A stretch of 58,048 bases of DNA, taken from positions 1-58,048 of the forward strand of contig CANPWQ010000006.1 of NCBI GenBank assembly GCA_947584965.1, in the 5' to 3' direction. The notes beneath the pieces are model-generated. The model was not told where the DNA came from. It did no database searches and saw only the letters and a list, made by a program, of their open reading frames with translations. This document shows positions 42,200 through 50,820 of the stretch, piece by piece; position 1 is the first letter of the stretch; the number at the start of each line of letters is the position of its first letter. This DNA is from Candidatus Gastranaerophilales bacterium. GTDB lineage: Bacteria > Cyanobacteriota > Vampirovibrionia > Gastranaerophilales > Gastranaerophilaceae. Position numbers and translations under genes: made by a program.

Positions 42200-43765
42200 T
42201 TATCTGTTTTTAATATAATCGGATATATCTATTACTTTACTAACTTCTTCCGGAATAAAATTTTCACAAGTTCCCCACAATACGGTTTCAGGCACTTCAA
42301 GGCAATTTTCATCATCGACTGCTTTTTTATTGCAATACCCTTTTATCATATTATTTGTTCCGTCTATCTTAGGTGAAAAATATGCGCAAGATTGGCAAAT
42401 TTTCATTCTAAATCCGTGCTGCATAAGAATATCGGATATATTTTTTACTGCATCACACATTCTGACATAACTTTGCTGAGTTGCTTGTTTTTTATTTTTG
42501 TATCTGAATACTGCTTTTTTAAACCCGTCTTCGGATATTAATTCCAATCGGCATGGAAAAACACTTCTTCCGTTTGTTACATTTACGGGAACCGTTATTT
42601 TTTCTATTTCACGATTTTGTCTTTTTTTTACATTTGACATAACAGACTTAATAAATTTATTTTCGTTTAATAAAGCCGAAAGTGTATAGAACGGACATAA
42701 AGCTAAATACATTATAGGTTTTATATAAAGTTGAGATTTATATATTGATAAACCGAAAGACACAGCTAAAACCACCGCTAAAAATACATTCCACGGGAAA
42801 TCAAACAGGAAATAATAATGAAATGAATAAGTCAATAATACAACCAGCATAGCTATTAATACTATCGGGTTTGGTTTAAACAACGATAATAAAAATTCCA
42901 TAAATTTAAAGTTTGAAAATGATTTAAAGTTAAAGCAATGAGCAAATAAAGACATTTTAAACGGAAAAGAAGGTCTTCTAAGTTCATAATCTTTAGAGGA
43001 AACATAAGTTTTAACCTCGGGTACAAATATAGGAACATAGTTTACTTTTACAAGTAAAAATGAATATTTTAGTTCGGAATTAGCATCTTTAAAATCTATA
43101 CATTTTAACTTTTCAAGCACTTCTTGACTCATAGCCATACAATCGGAATCAATAGGAACCGCCAAGCCAAGTTTAGCTCTTCCCGATTTCATTATATTTG
43201 TATTATATTCATTAACATTTAACCAGACTTTATCGCTTAATTTCACGTCTTCAGGGAATATTTCAGTTGCACCGACTATTACTTTATTTTTCTGTAAAGC
43301 CTTATTTACATTTGAGAGAAAATCACTTTTTACAACTCTGTTTGCATTTAAAAAGACATAGCCGTCTACTTTTTTAAAAGATAATATATTTTCTAAAAGC
43401 CATGATATTGCCTTATCCCTGCCCAAAGGAGTATCATCCGTTAAACGCCAGAGTTTAGCCCCGCCGACAAATTCCAACTTATTTGAAGAATCATCCGTAC
43501 AGGTATCCAATATAATATGTATTTGATAATTACCACGAGGATAATCCTGTTTATTTAATTGTTCCAGCAAATTTACAATTGTTTTTTCATTATTATGCGC
43601 ATATATAATTACTATTATATTTTTATGAGTTTCATTTAGCTCGTCATTATTTTTCTTTTTCAGATTAACAAAACTGCCGGCAACAATAACAGCAAAATAT
43701 ATCGTAAAAATTGCCGTATACAGAAAAAATAATGCCAGAATAAAAATTATTAAACCGTTAATCAT
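42200..43765 (-). CDS. Membrane GT2-type glycosyltransferase with a C-terminal Cys cluster
   Basis: 521 residues from the ATG at 43763-43765; GGAGGAAGGTGAG lies just in front, while a start 18 bp earlier would place it inside the gene. N-terminal membrane helix (~3-27), GT-A fold with IIVIIYAHNNEKTIVNLLEQL, ILDTCTDDSS, LNANRVV in place of the usual DxD, and PIDSDCMAMS. Two or three membrane helices follow (~300-375). The last ~70 residues contain CQSCAYFSP, GYCNKK, CLEV and GTCENF, a Cys-rich metal- or cluster-binding module rarely seen on such enzymes. Substrate unknown; the missing DxD leaves activity uncertain. Confidence 0.75.
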   Translation of the reverse strand: MINGLIIFILALFFLYTAIFTIYFAVIVAGSFVNLKKKNNDELNETHKNIIVIIYAHNNEKTIVNLLEQLNKQDYPRGNYQIHIILDTCTDDSSNKLEFVGGAKLWRLTDDTPLGRDKAISWLLENILSFKKVDGYVFLNANRVVKSDFLSNVNKALQKNKVIVGATEIFPEDVKLSDKVWLNVNEYNTNIMKSGRAKLGLAVPIDSDCMAMSQEVLEKLKCIDFKDANSELKYSFLLVKVNYVPIFVPEVKTYVSSKDYELRRPSFPFKMSLFAHCFNFKSFSNFKFMEFLLSLFKPNPIVLIAMLVVLLTYSFHYYFLFDFPWNVFLAVVLAVSFGLSIYKSQLYIKPIMYLALCPFYTLSALLNENKFIKSVMSNVKKRQNREIEKITVPVNVTNGRSVFPCRLELISEDGFKKAVFRYKNKKQATQQSYVRMCDAVKNISDILMQHGFRMKICQSCAYFSPKIDGTNNMIKGYCNKKAVDDENCLEVPETVLWGTCENFIPEEVSKVIDISDYIKNR

Positions 43766-43914
43766 GTTCTCACCTTCCTCCATGATTTTAAAGAAAACAA
43801 ATCAAATTTTCCAGTTTGTGAACTAAAAATAAAATCAATATATTGTAAATTTTTATTAATTTTTCAATAAAAATTGTAAACATTTAAGACAAATTGAATT
43901 ATTATAATTGTAAC

Positions 43915-43973
43915 AAATCCCCAAATCTCCTCCCAAGATTATTAAGTATTAGCTGCAAAGCAGCTTTTTTTTT
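43915..43973 (+). ncRNA. Candidate small RNA with CCUCCCA loop
   Basis: A TATAAT at 43903-43908 could start a ~59-base transcript that ends in a clear terminator at 43951-43973. Upstream of the terminator, AATCT (43924-43928) and AGATT (43936-43940) form a hairpin with loop CCTCCCA, and CTCCTCCC is complementary to Shine-Dalgarno sequences. No coding gene on the plus strand leads into the terminator, so it belongs to its own transcript. The -35 is weak. Confidence 0.5.
43951..43973 (+). terminator. Rho-independent terminator of the candidate small RNA
   Basis: AGCTGC-AAA-GCAGCT perfect 6-bp stem followed by nine Ts. Confidence 0.85.
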
Positions 43974-43993
43974 GCGCTGATTTTTTATACTTC

Positions 43994-44021
43994 TTGATAA
44001 TATAAAATTATGTAGTAATAT
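43994..44021 (+). promoter_or_regulatory. Probable promoter for the tRNA-Arg region
   Basis: TTGATA (43994-43999), 16-bp spacer, TAATAT (44016-44021); start expected near 44028, just before the tRNA fragment at 44033 and 115 bp before the intact tRNA. Confidence 0.45.
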
Positions 44022-44032
44022 AAAAGTAGTAT

Positions 44033-44112
44033 GCGCCCATAGCCCGGCTGCCGTTGAGTCTTTTACGGAGTAAAAGCTCAACAATATAGAGATTAAAAAC
44101 GCTCTATCCAAG
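44033..44112 (+). other. tRNA-Arg 5' fragment, hairpin and inverted D-arm segment
   Basis: 44033-44050 repeats the first 18 bases of the tRNA at 44143 with one change. It is followed by a strong hairpin at 44053-44082 (GTTGAG, bulged T, CTTTTAC, loop GGA, GTAAAAG, CTCAAC). Then 44097-44109, AAACGCTCTATCC, is the reverse complement of the tRNA D-arm/anticodon-stem segment at 44160-44172. A tRNA remnant or a leader that can pair with the tRNA. Confidence 0.6.
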
Positions 44113-44142
44113 CGGTTAGGTTAGGGACAAAATATACTAAAT

Positions 44143-44216
<74 letters not shown>

Positions 44217-44240
44217 CTTTTTATTCAATTAACTCGGTTT

Positions 44241-45926
44241 ATGGAATTAATGAACAAAAATACAAACACTTTAAATATTGCGTTTGCTTTTATTTTAGGA
44301 ATATTTACAACTTATTTTCTTTCTTTTATCGGGTTTATTTTTCATTTATCAATTACATCGATATTTTTGATTATTGGTCTTATCAGCGCTTATTTTTCTT
44401 TATTTTTACAGAGAAAAAATTATTTTTCTTTAATTAAAACAATTATTATTTTTACAGCTATATTAATTATTACTTATTATATAGCAAGTCATACGATTGA
44501 TTACTCTTGGGACGGCAGAACATATCATCAATTAGGTATTATATTGTTAAATGAGGGCTGGAATCCCATTTTTGATAATTTAACGAATTTTGTTAATATA
44601 CATAATTATCCGCCTGTTGAGCATCTTATTTGGGTGGAAAATTATACTAAATTTGCGGAAATAATTGGAGCCAATGTATATGCATTAACAAATAACCTTG
44701 AAGCAGGAAAAATTATAAATTGGCTATCTGCTTTTACTGTTTTTTTCTATGCCAATTACACCTTTGATAACATATCATCGCTAAAACCTAATGGGGGGGG
44801 GTATAAAACTAAAATCATAAATATTATATTTTCTCTGCTATTATCGGCATGCCCTATTGTTATCAGCCAAATTTATACTTTTTATGTTGACGGGAATTTA
44901 TATTGTTATTTTATTCTTATTTTACTTGCTCTAATTAATACGGAAATCGCAAAAGACAATATTAAAAAGAATTTATTTATTTTTGTTTTTTCAACAGTAA
45001 TACTTATAAACATTAAATTGGTTGGAATTTTATATATTTTTATTATTCTTTTAGTTTATTTTGCTTATAAAAAAATGAAGCCGTCAAAATCTTTTCTGGT
45101 TTCAACATTAATAATACTGCTATTAGGGCTATTATCAGGGATTAATCCGTATTTTACAAATATAGCTCAAGGCAGAAACCCGATTTATCCGCTTGCAGGG
45201 AAAGGAAAAATAGATATCTTAACCCATAACATGCCTAAAGAGTTCAAAAATAAATTAATGCCCTACAAACTTATTATTTCTACTTTTTCAATTGTGCAAA
45301 ATCCTTCTTATGAAACAAAAAGCAAAATAAAATTAAAATGCCCTCTAACTTTTAGACAAAGTGAATTATACAACTTAAAATTTACGGATGTGAGATTATG
45401 CGGGTTTGGTATTTTTTGGAGCGGAATACTAATACTCGCGTTAATACAACTATTATTAATTAAAAATCAAAATAATGAAGAAAAAAAGATAATGTGGTTA
45501 ATAACCGCTATAATATGCCTTTCCGTATTATCAAACCCCGAATGCTGGTGGGCGCGCTATGCTCCTCAATTTTGGGCATTACCTGTTTTCATAGTTTACT
45601 TTAAAATAATTAATTCAGATAAAATAATGTTTATTTCAATATTTACAATAATTTTTATGTTCTTAAACATATTAATATATTTGCTTGCTGCAAGTGTTGT
45701 CCATAAAGAATTTATTTATCAATTAAATACAATTAATAATTACAATAAAGTAGTAAGAATATACTCGCCTAAAAAATTTTTTGAGTATTCTTTTTTTCAA
45801 AAACTTGATAATAAAAACATCAAATATAAAATCATTAATCAAGATGAATATATCAAGGATAAAGACAAATTTTATAATCCGAGTATTACAGTTGATAAGG
45901 ATTTCCTATGGGATTTAAAGATGTAA
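44241..45926 (+). CDS. GT-C-like polytopic membrane glycosyltransferase with an in-frame G9 tract
   Basis: 561 residues (or 558 from the ATG at 44250) with about ten membrane helices. The first loop has SHTIDYSWDGRTYHQLG, an acidic motif in the position expected for lipid-phospho-sugar glycosyltransferases, and CWWARYAPQFWALP is another conserved-looking loop. At 44793-44801 nine Gs encode GGG in LKPNGGGYK, in frame here; loss or gain of one G would truncate it after ~190 residues. The start has no clear ribosome-binding site and is 24 bases after the tRNA. It overlaps the UbiA-family gene by 19 bp, so the enzyme may use that gene's polyprenyl-phosphate sugar. Confidence 0.72.
   Translation: MELMNKNTNTLNIAFAFILGIFTTYFLSFIGFIFHLSITSIFLIIGLISAYFSLFLQRKNYFSLIKTIIIFTAILIITYYIASHTIDYSWDGRTYHQLGIILLNEGWNPIFDNLTNFVNIHNYPPVEHLIWVENYTKFAEIIGANVYALTNNLEAGKIINWLSAFTVFFYANYTFDNISSLKPNGGGYKTKIINIIFSLLLSACPIVISQIYTFYVDGNLYCYFILILLALINTEIAKDNIKKNLFIFVFSTVILINIKLVGILYIFIILLVYFAYKKMKPSKSFLVSTLIILLLGLLSGINPYFTNIAQGRNPIYPLAGKGKIDILTHNMPKEFKNKLMPYKLIISTFSIVQNPSYETKSKIKLKCPLTFRQSELYNLKFTDVRLCGFGIFWSGILILALIQLLLIKNQNNEEKKIMWLITAIICLSVLSNPECWWARYAPQFWALPVFIVYFKIINSDKIMFISIFTIIFMFLNILIYLLAASVVHKEFIYQLNTINNYNKVVRIYSPKKFFEYSFFQKLDNKNIKYKIINQDEYIKDKDKFYNPSITVDKDFLWDLKM
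44793..44801 (+). repeat. G9 homopolymer tract in the GT-C-like gene
   Basis: Nine Gs reading Gly-Gly-Gly between AAT and TAT codons; in frame in this sequence (ON). Confidence 0.9.
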
Positions 45927-46798
45927 TACAATTAATCAGAATAAAACATTGGATTAAAAATATCATTATTTTTATACCCATGATATTTTCACTTAATATA
46001 TTTGAAAAAAATTATCTTATTTTAAATTTAATATGTTTTCTTTCATTTTGTTTTATTTCATCTGCGGTATACATAATAAATGACCTACACGATATCAAAA
46101 AGGATAAAAATCATTCCCAAAAAAAGAAAAGACCGATAGCTTCAGGAAAAATTACAAAAAAGACAGCTTATATTTATTTAATCATTCTGTTTATTTTAAG
46201 CCTTATTTCAGCATTATTTATTAATTACTATGTTTTATTAATAATACTTTTATACTTTATTAATAATATAATTTATACATTTTTCGGTAAAAACTTTGCC
46301 ATTGCGGATGTTATCTTAATAAGTATAGGTTTTATATTAAGAATTCTGGCAGGTTGCGCGGCAACTGATATTTTTCCCTCTATATATCTTATTTTAATAA
46401 CAATATTTATTTCTTTTTTTCTTACTTTTGCCAAAAGATATACGGAACTAAATACAGAATTATTAAGTATAAGAGAAAATTTGCACTTATATAATGAAAA
46501 AATACTAAACCGACTGATAAAAATATGCGCCTTTATTGCTATAATTCTATATACTTCTTTTGCTGTGGGGATAGAAGTACAAAAGAATATAATCACACTG
46601 CAAAAAACACAATTTTTTTATTTTACGGCAATCCCGTTCGCGTTAATTATACTAAGACTTTTAAATTTAATAAATAGGAATATAGAAAGCGACCCGTGCG
46701 ATTATTTCTACAACGATAAATTATTAAAAATTTTAACAGCAATGTACTTAATTATATTAATACTTGTAATAACATTAAATTTAAAGAGTTTCATTTGA
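45908..46798 (+). CDS. UbiA-family prenyltransferase, decaprenyl-phosphate phosphoribosyltransferase-like
   Basis: 296 residues, 8-9 membrane helices. The prenyl/diphosphate signature NDLHDIKKDKNHSQKKKRPI with ASG matches the NDxxDxxxDxxHxxKxxRPIASG pattern of DPPR synthases (UbiA/Rv3806c type), which join PRPP to polyprenyl phosphate and feed decaprenyl-phosphoarabinose or ribose. A second region, ADVILISIGFILRILAG, fits the family. It overlaps the membrane glycosyltransferase by 19 bp. Its end overlaps the convergent TolC-like gene by 18 bp. No epimerase (DprE1/2) seen nearby. Confidence 0.85.
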   Translation: MGFKDVIQLIRIKHWIKNIIIFIPMIFSLNIFEKNYLILNLICFLSFCFISSAVYIINDLHDIKKDKNHSQKKKRPIASGKITKKTAYIYLIILFILSLISALFINYYVLLIILLYFINNIIYTFFGKNFAIADVILISIGFILRILAGCAATDIFPSIYLILITIFISFFLTFAKRYTELNTELLSIRENLHLYNEKILNRLIKICAFIAIILYTSFAVGIEVQKNIITLQKTQFFYFTAIPFALIILRLLNLINRNIESDPCDYFYNDKLLKILTAMYLIILILVITLNLKSFI

Positions 46799-48154
46799 TA
46801 TGGAATATAAATCAGCTCCGCCCGCTGCTTTATATAGTCCGATTGTTGTAATTAATAAATTTATTTTGTTTGATACTTCTTCTTTTTGAGTCAACAAATA
46901 TGCTTCTTTTGCATATAAAGCGTCAATATCGGCAGATGCACCTATTTCATTTTTTTCTTTTGCAAGGGTATATATTTTAGTTTGAGTCTTTAACCTTTTT
47001 ACACTTTCCCTATAATTATCATTTGCACTATTGTATTCAATAAGCCCCGAATTCATTTCTTTTATTCCCTCTAAAATTGTTTTTTGATAATCATTCAAAG
47101 CCTCTTCATACTGATATTTCTTGAGTTTCAAAAAAGCGGTCTTTCTTCCGCCCGAAAATAAATCCATATATGGCAAAACACCTAAGTTTAAGAACTGAGA
47201 AGCGCCGTCAAACAATGTATTTAAGGTATAAGCATTAAGCCCGATTTGCCCCACTAATGTAAATTTAGGCAAGAACTCTCTTTTTGCGGCTTTTACGTCA
47301 AATCCTATTTTCTTAATATTTGCTTCGCTTTGTTTATAATCGGGACGGTTTTCAACAACGGAGGAAGAATACTCCTTTGGTATATCCTTTAAAAGAACAA
47401 CATTTTCATAATTATTGCGTTTCACCTCATCATTATTTGCAAGGTAAACTTTTAAAGTTTCATTCAGTAATTTTTTTGTTAAATCATGATTATTTTTTTC
47501 TTCTTTTAATGAAGTAAGATATTTTTCTTCCGCAAGCACTTCATTAACGCTGCAAAGCCCCGTTTCATACTTATCTTTGGTCATTGTAAGTATTTTTTCC
47601 TGAGTCTTTATTAATTCATTTTGAATTTGCAATAATTTATCAGCTTTAATTAAATTAAAATAATCAACGGCGAAATCAGATGTAAGCGCAATATACGTTG
47701 CTCTTTGAGCTTGTCTTTCCCACTCAAGCTGCTGTTCAAGACTTTTTCTTTTATACCTGTTTAAGCCCCAAATATCTATTTCATAACCTGCCGTTAAGGG
47801 TAAATTATAGTTATATTGTGAGTATTTAGGTATTTCCATTTCACCAAACCTTTGGCGCGGAGCTTGTAAATCCCTGTTTAAATCGCCCGAAAAACTTAAA
47901 AACGGCAATTCATTAGCGAACTGCATTTTAACCATTTTTTCGTTTTCTTTGATTTTTAATGCAGTATTTTTTAAATCATAGTTATTTTTATATACCGTCA
48001 ATAAATTATCTTTTAAAAAATCGTCATGGTATTTTTCCCACCAGTTTATGTTTAAATACTCCAAAGTTTTTTCGGGTGCGGAAGTTTCTTTTTTTGCATA
48101 GGCTGAAATGCCCGTTAATATAATTATAAGTACTACTATAAAAGTTTTTTTCAT
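46781..48154 (-). CDS. TolC-type outer-membrane efflux protein
   Basis: 457 residues from the ATG at 48152-48154 (MKKTFIVVLIIILTGISAYA, a good signal peptide), with GGGA 9 bases upstream; other in-frame starts lie 6 and 42 bp earlier. Two OEP repeats of long helices and short strands are present (RQRFGEMEIP ... YNLPLTAGYEIDIWGLNRYKRKS and SGGRKTAFLKLKKYQYEEALNDYQKTI). NodT/OprM-like. It forms the outer-membrane channel for the divergent emrAB-like pump 66 bp away. Confidence 0.88.
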   Translation of the reverse strand: MKKTFIVVLIIILTGISAYAKKETSAPEKTLEYLNINWWEKYHDDFLKDNLLTVYKNNYDLKNTALKIKENEKMVKMQFANELPFLSFSGDLNRDLQAPRQRFGEMEIPKYSQYNYNLPLTAGYEIDIWGLNRYKRKSLEQQLEWERQAQRATYIALTSDFAVDYFNLIKADKLLQIQNELIKTQEKILTMTKDKYETGLCSVNEVLAEEKYLTSLKEEKNNHDLTKKLLNETLKVYLANNDEVKRNNYENVVLLKDIPKEYSSSVVENRPDYKQSEANIKKIGFDVKAAKREFLPKFTLVGQIGLNAYTLNTLFDGASQFLNLGVLPYMDLFSGGRKTAFLKLKKYQYEEALNDYQKTILEGIKEMNSGLIEYNSANDNYRESVKRLKTQTKIYTLAKEKNEIGASADIDALYAKEAYLLTQKEEVSNKINLLITTIGLYKAAGGADLYSISNETL

Positions 48155-48176
48155 TGTCATATTCCCAAAATTTTCC

Positions 48177-48198
48177 TTGTGATATAATTTAATCACAA
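48177..48198. promoter_or_regulatory. Palindromic putative operator over the efflux promoter
   Basis: TTGTGAT-N8-ATCACAA is a perfect 7-bp inverted repeat. A plus-strand TATAAT (48183-48188) lies inside it, with the adaptor gene ATG at 48220. A repressor bound here would block the pump operon and probably also the divergent TolC gene. No regulator gene is adjacent. Confidence 0.6.
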
Positions 48199-48219
48199 GA
48201 TTATTTTATATTAAAAAAA

Positions 48220-49200
48220 ATGGAACACAAAATAACCGAAACATTAGTCACCGACGAGGACAAAAGACATATATACGAGAAAAAACGTGTAATTGTTCCT
48301 GCAATAACAGCATTAGTTATCTTGGTTTTGGGTGTTATTATTTCAATAAACTCAATATTTTATAAATCAACAGACGATGCATTTGTAGAGGGACATATCA
48401 TTAGTGTTGCGCCAAGAATAGCAGGACCTGTTATCAAATTATACGTTGAAGATAATCAGCAGGTTAAAACAGGTGATTTATTGATTGAAATAGACCCGAA
48501 AGATTACGAAGCCAAATTAAAGCAGTCAAAAGCAAAACTTGAAGAAACTCAAGCAAGTTTAATCAGCGCCGATAATGAGGTAATAAAAACATCTTCGGAA
48601 CTTGATTTTGCTCAAAATGAATTTGACAGATATTCAAAAATGCACTCAAAAGGCATAGCTTCCACTCAAGATTACGAGGCAAGCAAAAATAAGCTGACTG
48701 CGGCACAATCAAACAGCAGAAGTGCTAAAGCTAAGTATGATGAAATAACGGCAGCGGTTAAGGAATTAGAGGCTCAAGTCGAGCAAGATGAGTTAAATCT
48801 TTCTTACACTAAAATTTATGCTGTACAGGACGGAAAAATTACACATAGAAGCGTTGAAGAAGGTAATTATGTTCAAACAGCTCAGCCTTTATTTGCAATC
48901 GCTAAAGATGATGTTTGGATTGTTGCTAATTTTAAAGAAACTCAAGTTGCCGATATGAAAAAAGGGCAAAAGGTAAAAATCAAAATTGACGCTTACGGAA
49001 ATAAAAAATTTAACGGAGAAGTAGACAGCCTGCAAATGGCTTCGGGCGCTAAAGCAAGTTTGTTCCCGCCCGAAAATGCAGTCGGAAGCTACGTTAAAAT
49101 TGTTCAAAGAATTCCCGTTAAAATAAAATTTACCGATGATATTTCGGATTATAACATAATCCCCGGCATGAGCGCAGTTCCGACCGTTAAGGTGAAATAA
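48220..49200 (+). CDS. emrA: HlyD/EmrA-family periplasmic adaptor (membrane fusion protein)
   Basis: 326 residues. N-terminal cytosolic stub, one membrane helix (~26-46), then the barrel-sandwich hybrid: DDAFVEGHIISVAPRIAGPVIKLYVEDNQQVKTGDLL, a coiled coil (~85-190), and the second half with DGKITHRSVEEGNYVQTAQPLF and PGMSAVPTVKVK. Links the inner-membrane EmrB-like pump to a TolC channel. One base separates it from emrB, an operon. Confidence 0.92.
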   Translation: MEHKITETLVTDEDKRHIYEKKRVIVPAITALVILVLGVIISINSIFYKSTDDAFVEGHIISVAPRIAGPVIKLYVEDNQQVKTGDLLIEIDPKDYEAKLKQSKAKLEETQASLISADNEVIKTSSELDFAQNEFDRYSKMHSKGIASTQDYEASKNKLTAAQSNSRSAKAKYDEITAAVKELEAQVEQDELNLSYTKIYAVQDGKITHRSVEEGNYVQTAQPLFAIAKDDVWIVANFKETQVADMKKGQKVKIKIDAYGNKKFNGEVDSLQMASGAKASLFPPENAVGSYVKIVQRIPVKIKFTDDISDYNIIPGMSAVPTVKVK

Positions 49201-49201
49201 A

Positions 49202-50734
49202 ATGGAAGAACGGGCAATAAAAAATCAAGTTCCGCTGTGGCTTATTGCAATATCAATATTAATGCCGACATCATTTTCAGCGTTAGCTACCACTGCTACG
49301 AATGTTGCTATCCCTCATATATCGGGATATTTTGCGGCAACTGCCGATGAAGCAAAATGGATTGTAACCTCTTATATGGTCGCGAATGCCTGCATGATAA
49401 TGCTGACAGGCTGGTTAGAGCACATCCTCGGGCGCAAACAGCTGATTAAAATATGTATTATTATATTTACTTTAGGCGCTTTTATTTGTACCGTTTCTCC
49501 GTCTTTAAACATAATGGTTTTAGGCAGATTAATTCAAGGTATAGGCGGAGGCCCGATGACGCCTATTGCGCAAACAGTTTTACTTTCGGCATTCCCCGCG
49601 GACAAAAAAGGTGTTGCCATGTCGCTGTTCGGTTTAGCCGTAATGGTTTGTGCTATTTTAGGCCCGTCCTTCGGCGGATTTCTGGTTGATAATCTTAATT
49701 GGCACTACATTTATTCGGTTAACATCCCCGTCGGGATTGTATCTTATATGCTTATCAGCAAAAATATTGAAAATACACAGCCGTCTAAAGAAAAAAAGCA
49801 TATAGATTATATCGGGATGAGTGCGTTAATCATCTGGCTTTTATCTATGCAGATTGTATTGGATAAAGGTCAGCAGTATAACTGGTTTGATTGTGCTTGG
49901 ATATGCTGGCTTTCTATTTTTTCACTTTTTGTTTTAGTTTTTTTAATTATTTGGGAAATTGAAAATAAAAATTCTTTTATAAAATTAAAATTATTTAAGG
50001 ACAGAAACTTTTTAATAGGCACAATAATTTCAACCGCTGTAAGCATGGTAGTATTTACGACAATGTATTTAGCGCCTCAATTTTTACAGAATGTTATAGG
50101 TTATACGGCACTTTTAAGCGGATATACAATGGCACCGAGAGTTATTTCATGTTTAATTATGCTTGCGGTTATTCCTAAGTTAATGAAAATTTATGACAGC
50201 AGAATACTAATCGCAATAGGGTTTTTCTTTTTAGGGCTTGCCACTTTCGTATATACAAATGTAAATTTAAGCGTTTCTTTTTTATATGTATCAATTCCAA
50301 ACTTTCTTTTGGGGATTGGCGTAATTTTAACATTTATCCCGATATCGGCACTGGCATTAGGTACTCTGCCGAAAGAATATCTGGCAGACGGAGCTAGCTT
50401 GCATAATTTTTGCAAAACAGTAGGTGTTGCAGTTATTGTTTCTATGTCATCAACTCTTGTTGCAAGGCATTCTCAAATACATCAGGGATATTTAGTCGAT
50501 AATCTTTCAAATTACAGTCTGATATTTCAAAATAAAATGGCAGCGTGGACAAATACATTTATTCAAGGAGCTTCAAGTTCTTTCGCTATACACAAGGCTA
50601 ATGCGTACGCATATAAACAAATGATAACTCAATCAACTTTATTTGCTTATGTGGATACATTTGCAATAGTAGCCCTGCTGGCATTCATCTTAATCCCTGC
50701 TTCTTTATTTATGAAAATTAAAAATGATAATTAA
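49202..50734 (+). CDS. emrB: DHA2-family MFS drug transporter, EmrB-like
   Basis: 510 residues, 14 membrane helices as in EmrB/QacA. Seen: TATNVAIPHISGYF, WIVTSYMVANACMIMLTGWLE, the motif A-like LGRKQLI, and motif C-like GLAVMVCAILGPSFGGFLVDNLNW. Proton-coupled export of hydrophobic toxins with the adaptor and TolC partner beside it. Confidence 0.93.
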   Translation: MEERAIKNQVPLWLIAISILMPTSFSALATTATNVAIPHISGYFAATADEAKWIVTSYMVANACMIMLTGWLEHILGRKQLIKICIIIFTLGAFICTVSPSLNIMVLGRLIQGIGGGPMTPIAQTVLLSAFPADKKGVAMSLFGLAVMVCAILGPSFGGFLVDNLNWHYIYSVNIPVGIVSYMLISKNIENTQPSKEKKHIDYIGMSALIIWLLSMQIVLDKGQQYNWFDCAWICWLSIFSLFVLVFLIIWEIENKNSFIKLKLFKDRNFLIGTIISTAVSMVVFTTMYLAPQFLQNVIGYTALLSGYTMAPRVISCLIMLAVIPKLMKIYDSRILIAIGFFFLGLATFVYTNVNLSVSFLYVSIPNFLLGIGVILTFIPISALALGTLPKEYLADGASLHNFCKTVGVAVIVSMSSTLVARHSQIHQGYLVDNLSNYSLIFQNKMAAWTNTFIQGASSSFAIHKANAYAYKQMITQSTLFAYVDTFAIVALLAFILIPASLFMKIKNDN

Positions 50735-50820
50735 TTTCAAAATACATTTAATATAGACATTAAAAATTTTTTTAATATAATTGCATTTGAGGTAATTATA
50801 CATTATAAAAAAGGCAGAAA

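Noticed and set aside
43848-43875. 10-bp perfect inverted repeat AATTTTTATT / AATAAAAATT
   Set aside because: Made only of A and T in very AT-rich DNA with no T-run after it; likely chance or part of ordinary promoter DNA.
48178-48197. CRP-like site TGTGA ... TCACA
   Set aside because: Half-sites are 10 bp apart, while CRP needs 6, so it is listed only as a generic operator.
50735-50820. Biotin operator (BirA box) before bioA
   Set aside because: No TTGTNAAC-type dyad is present; the stretch holds only AT-rich promoter-like sequence.
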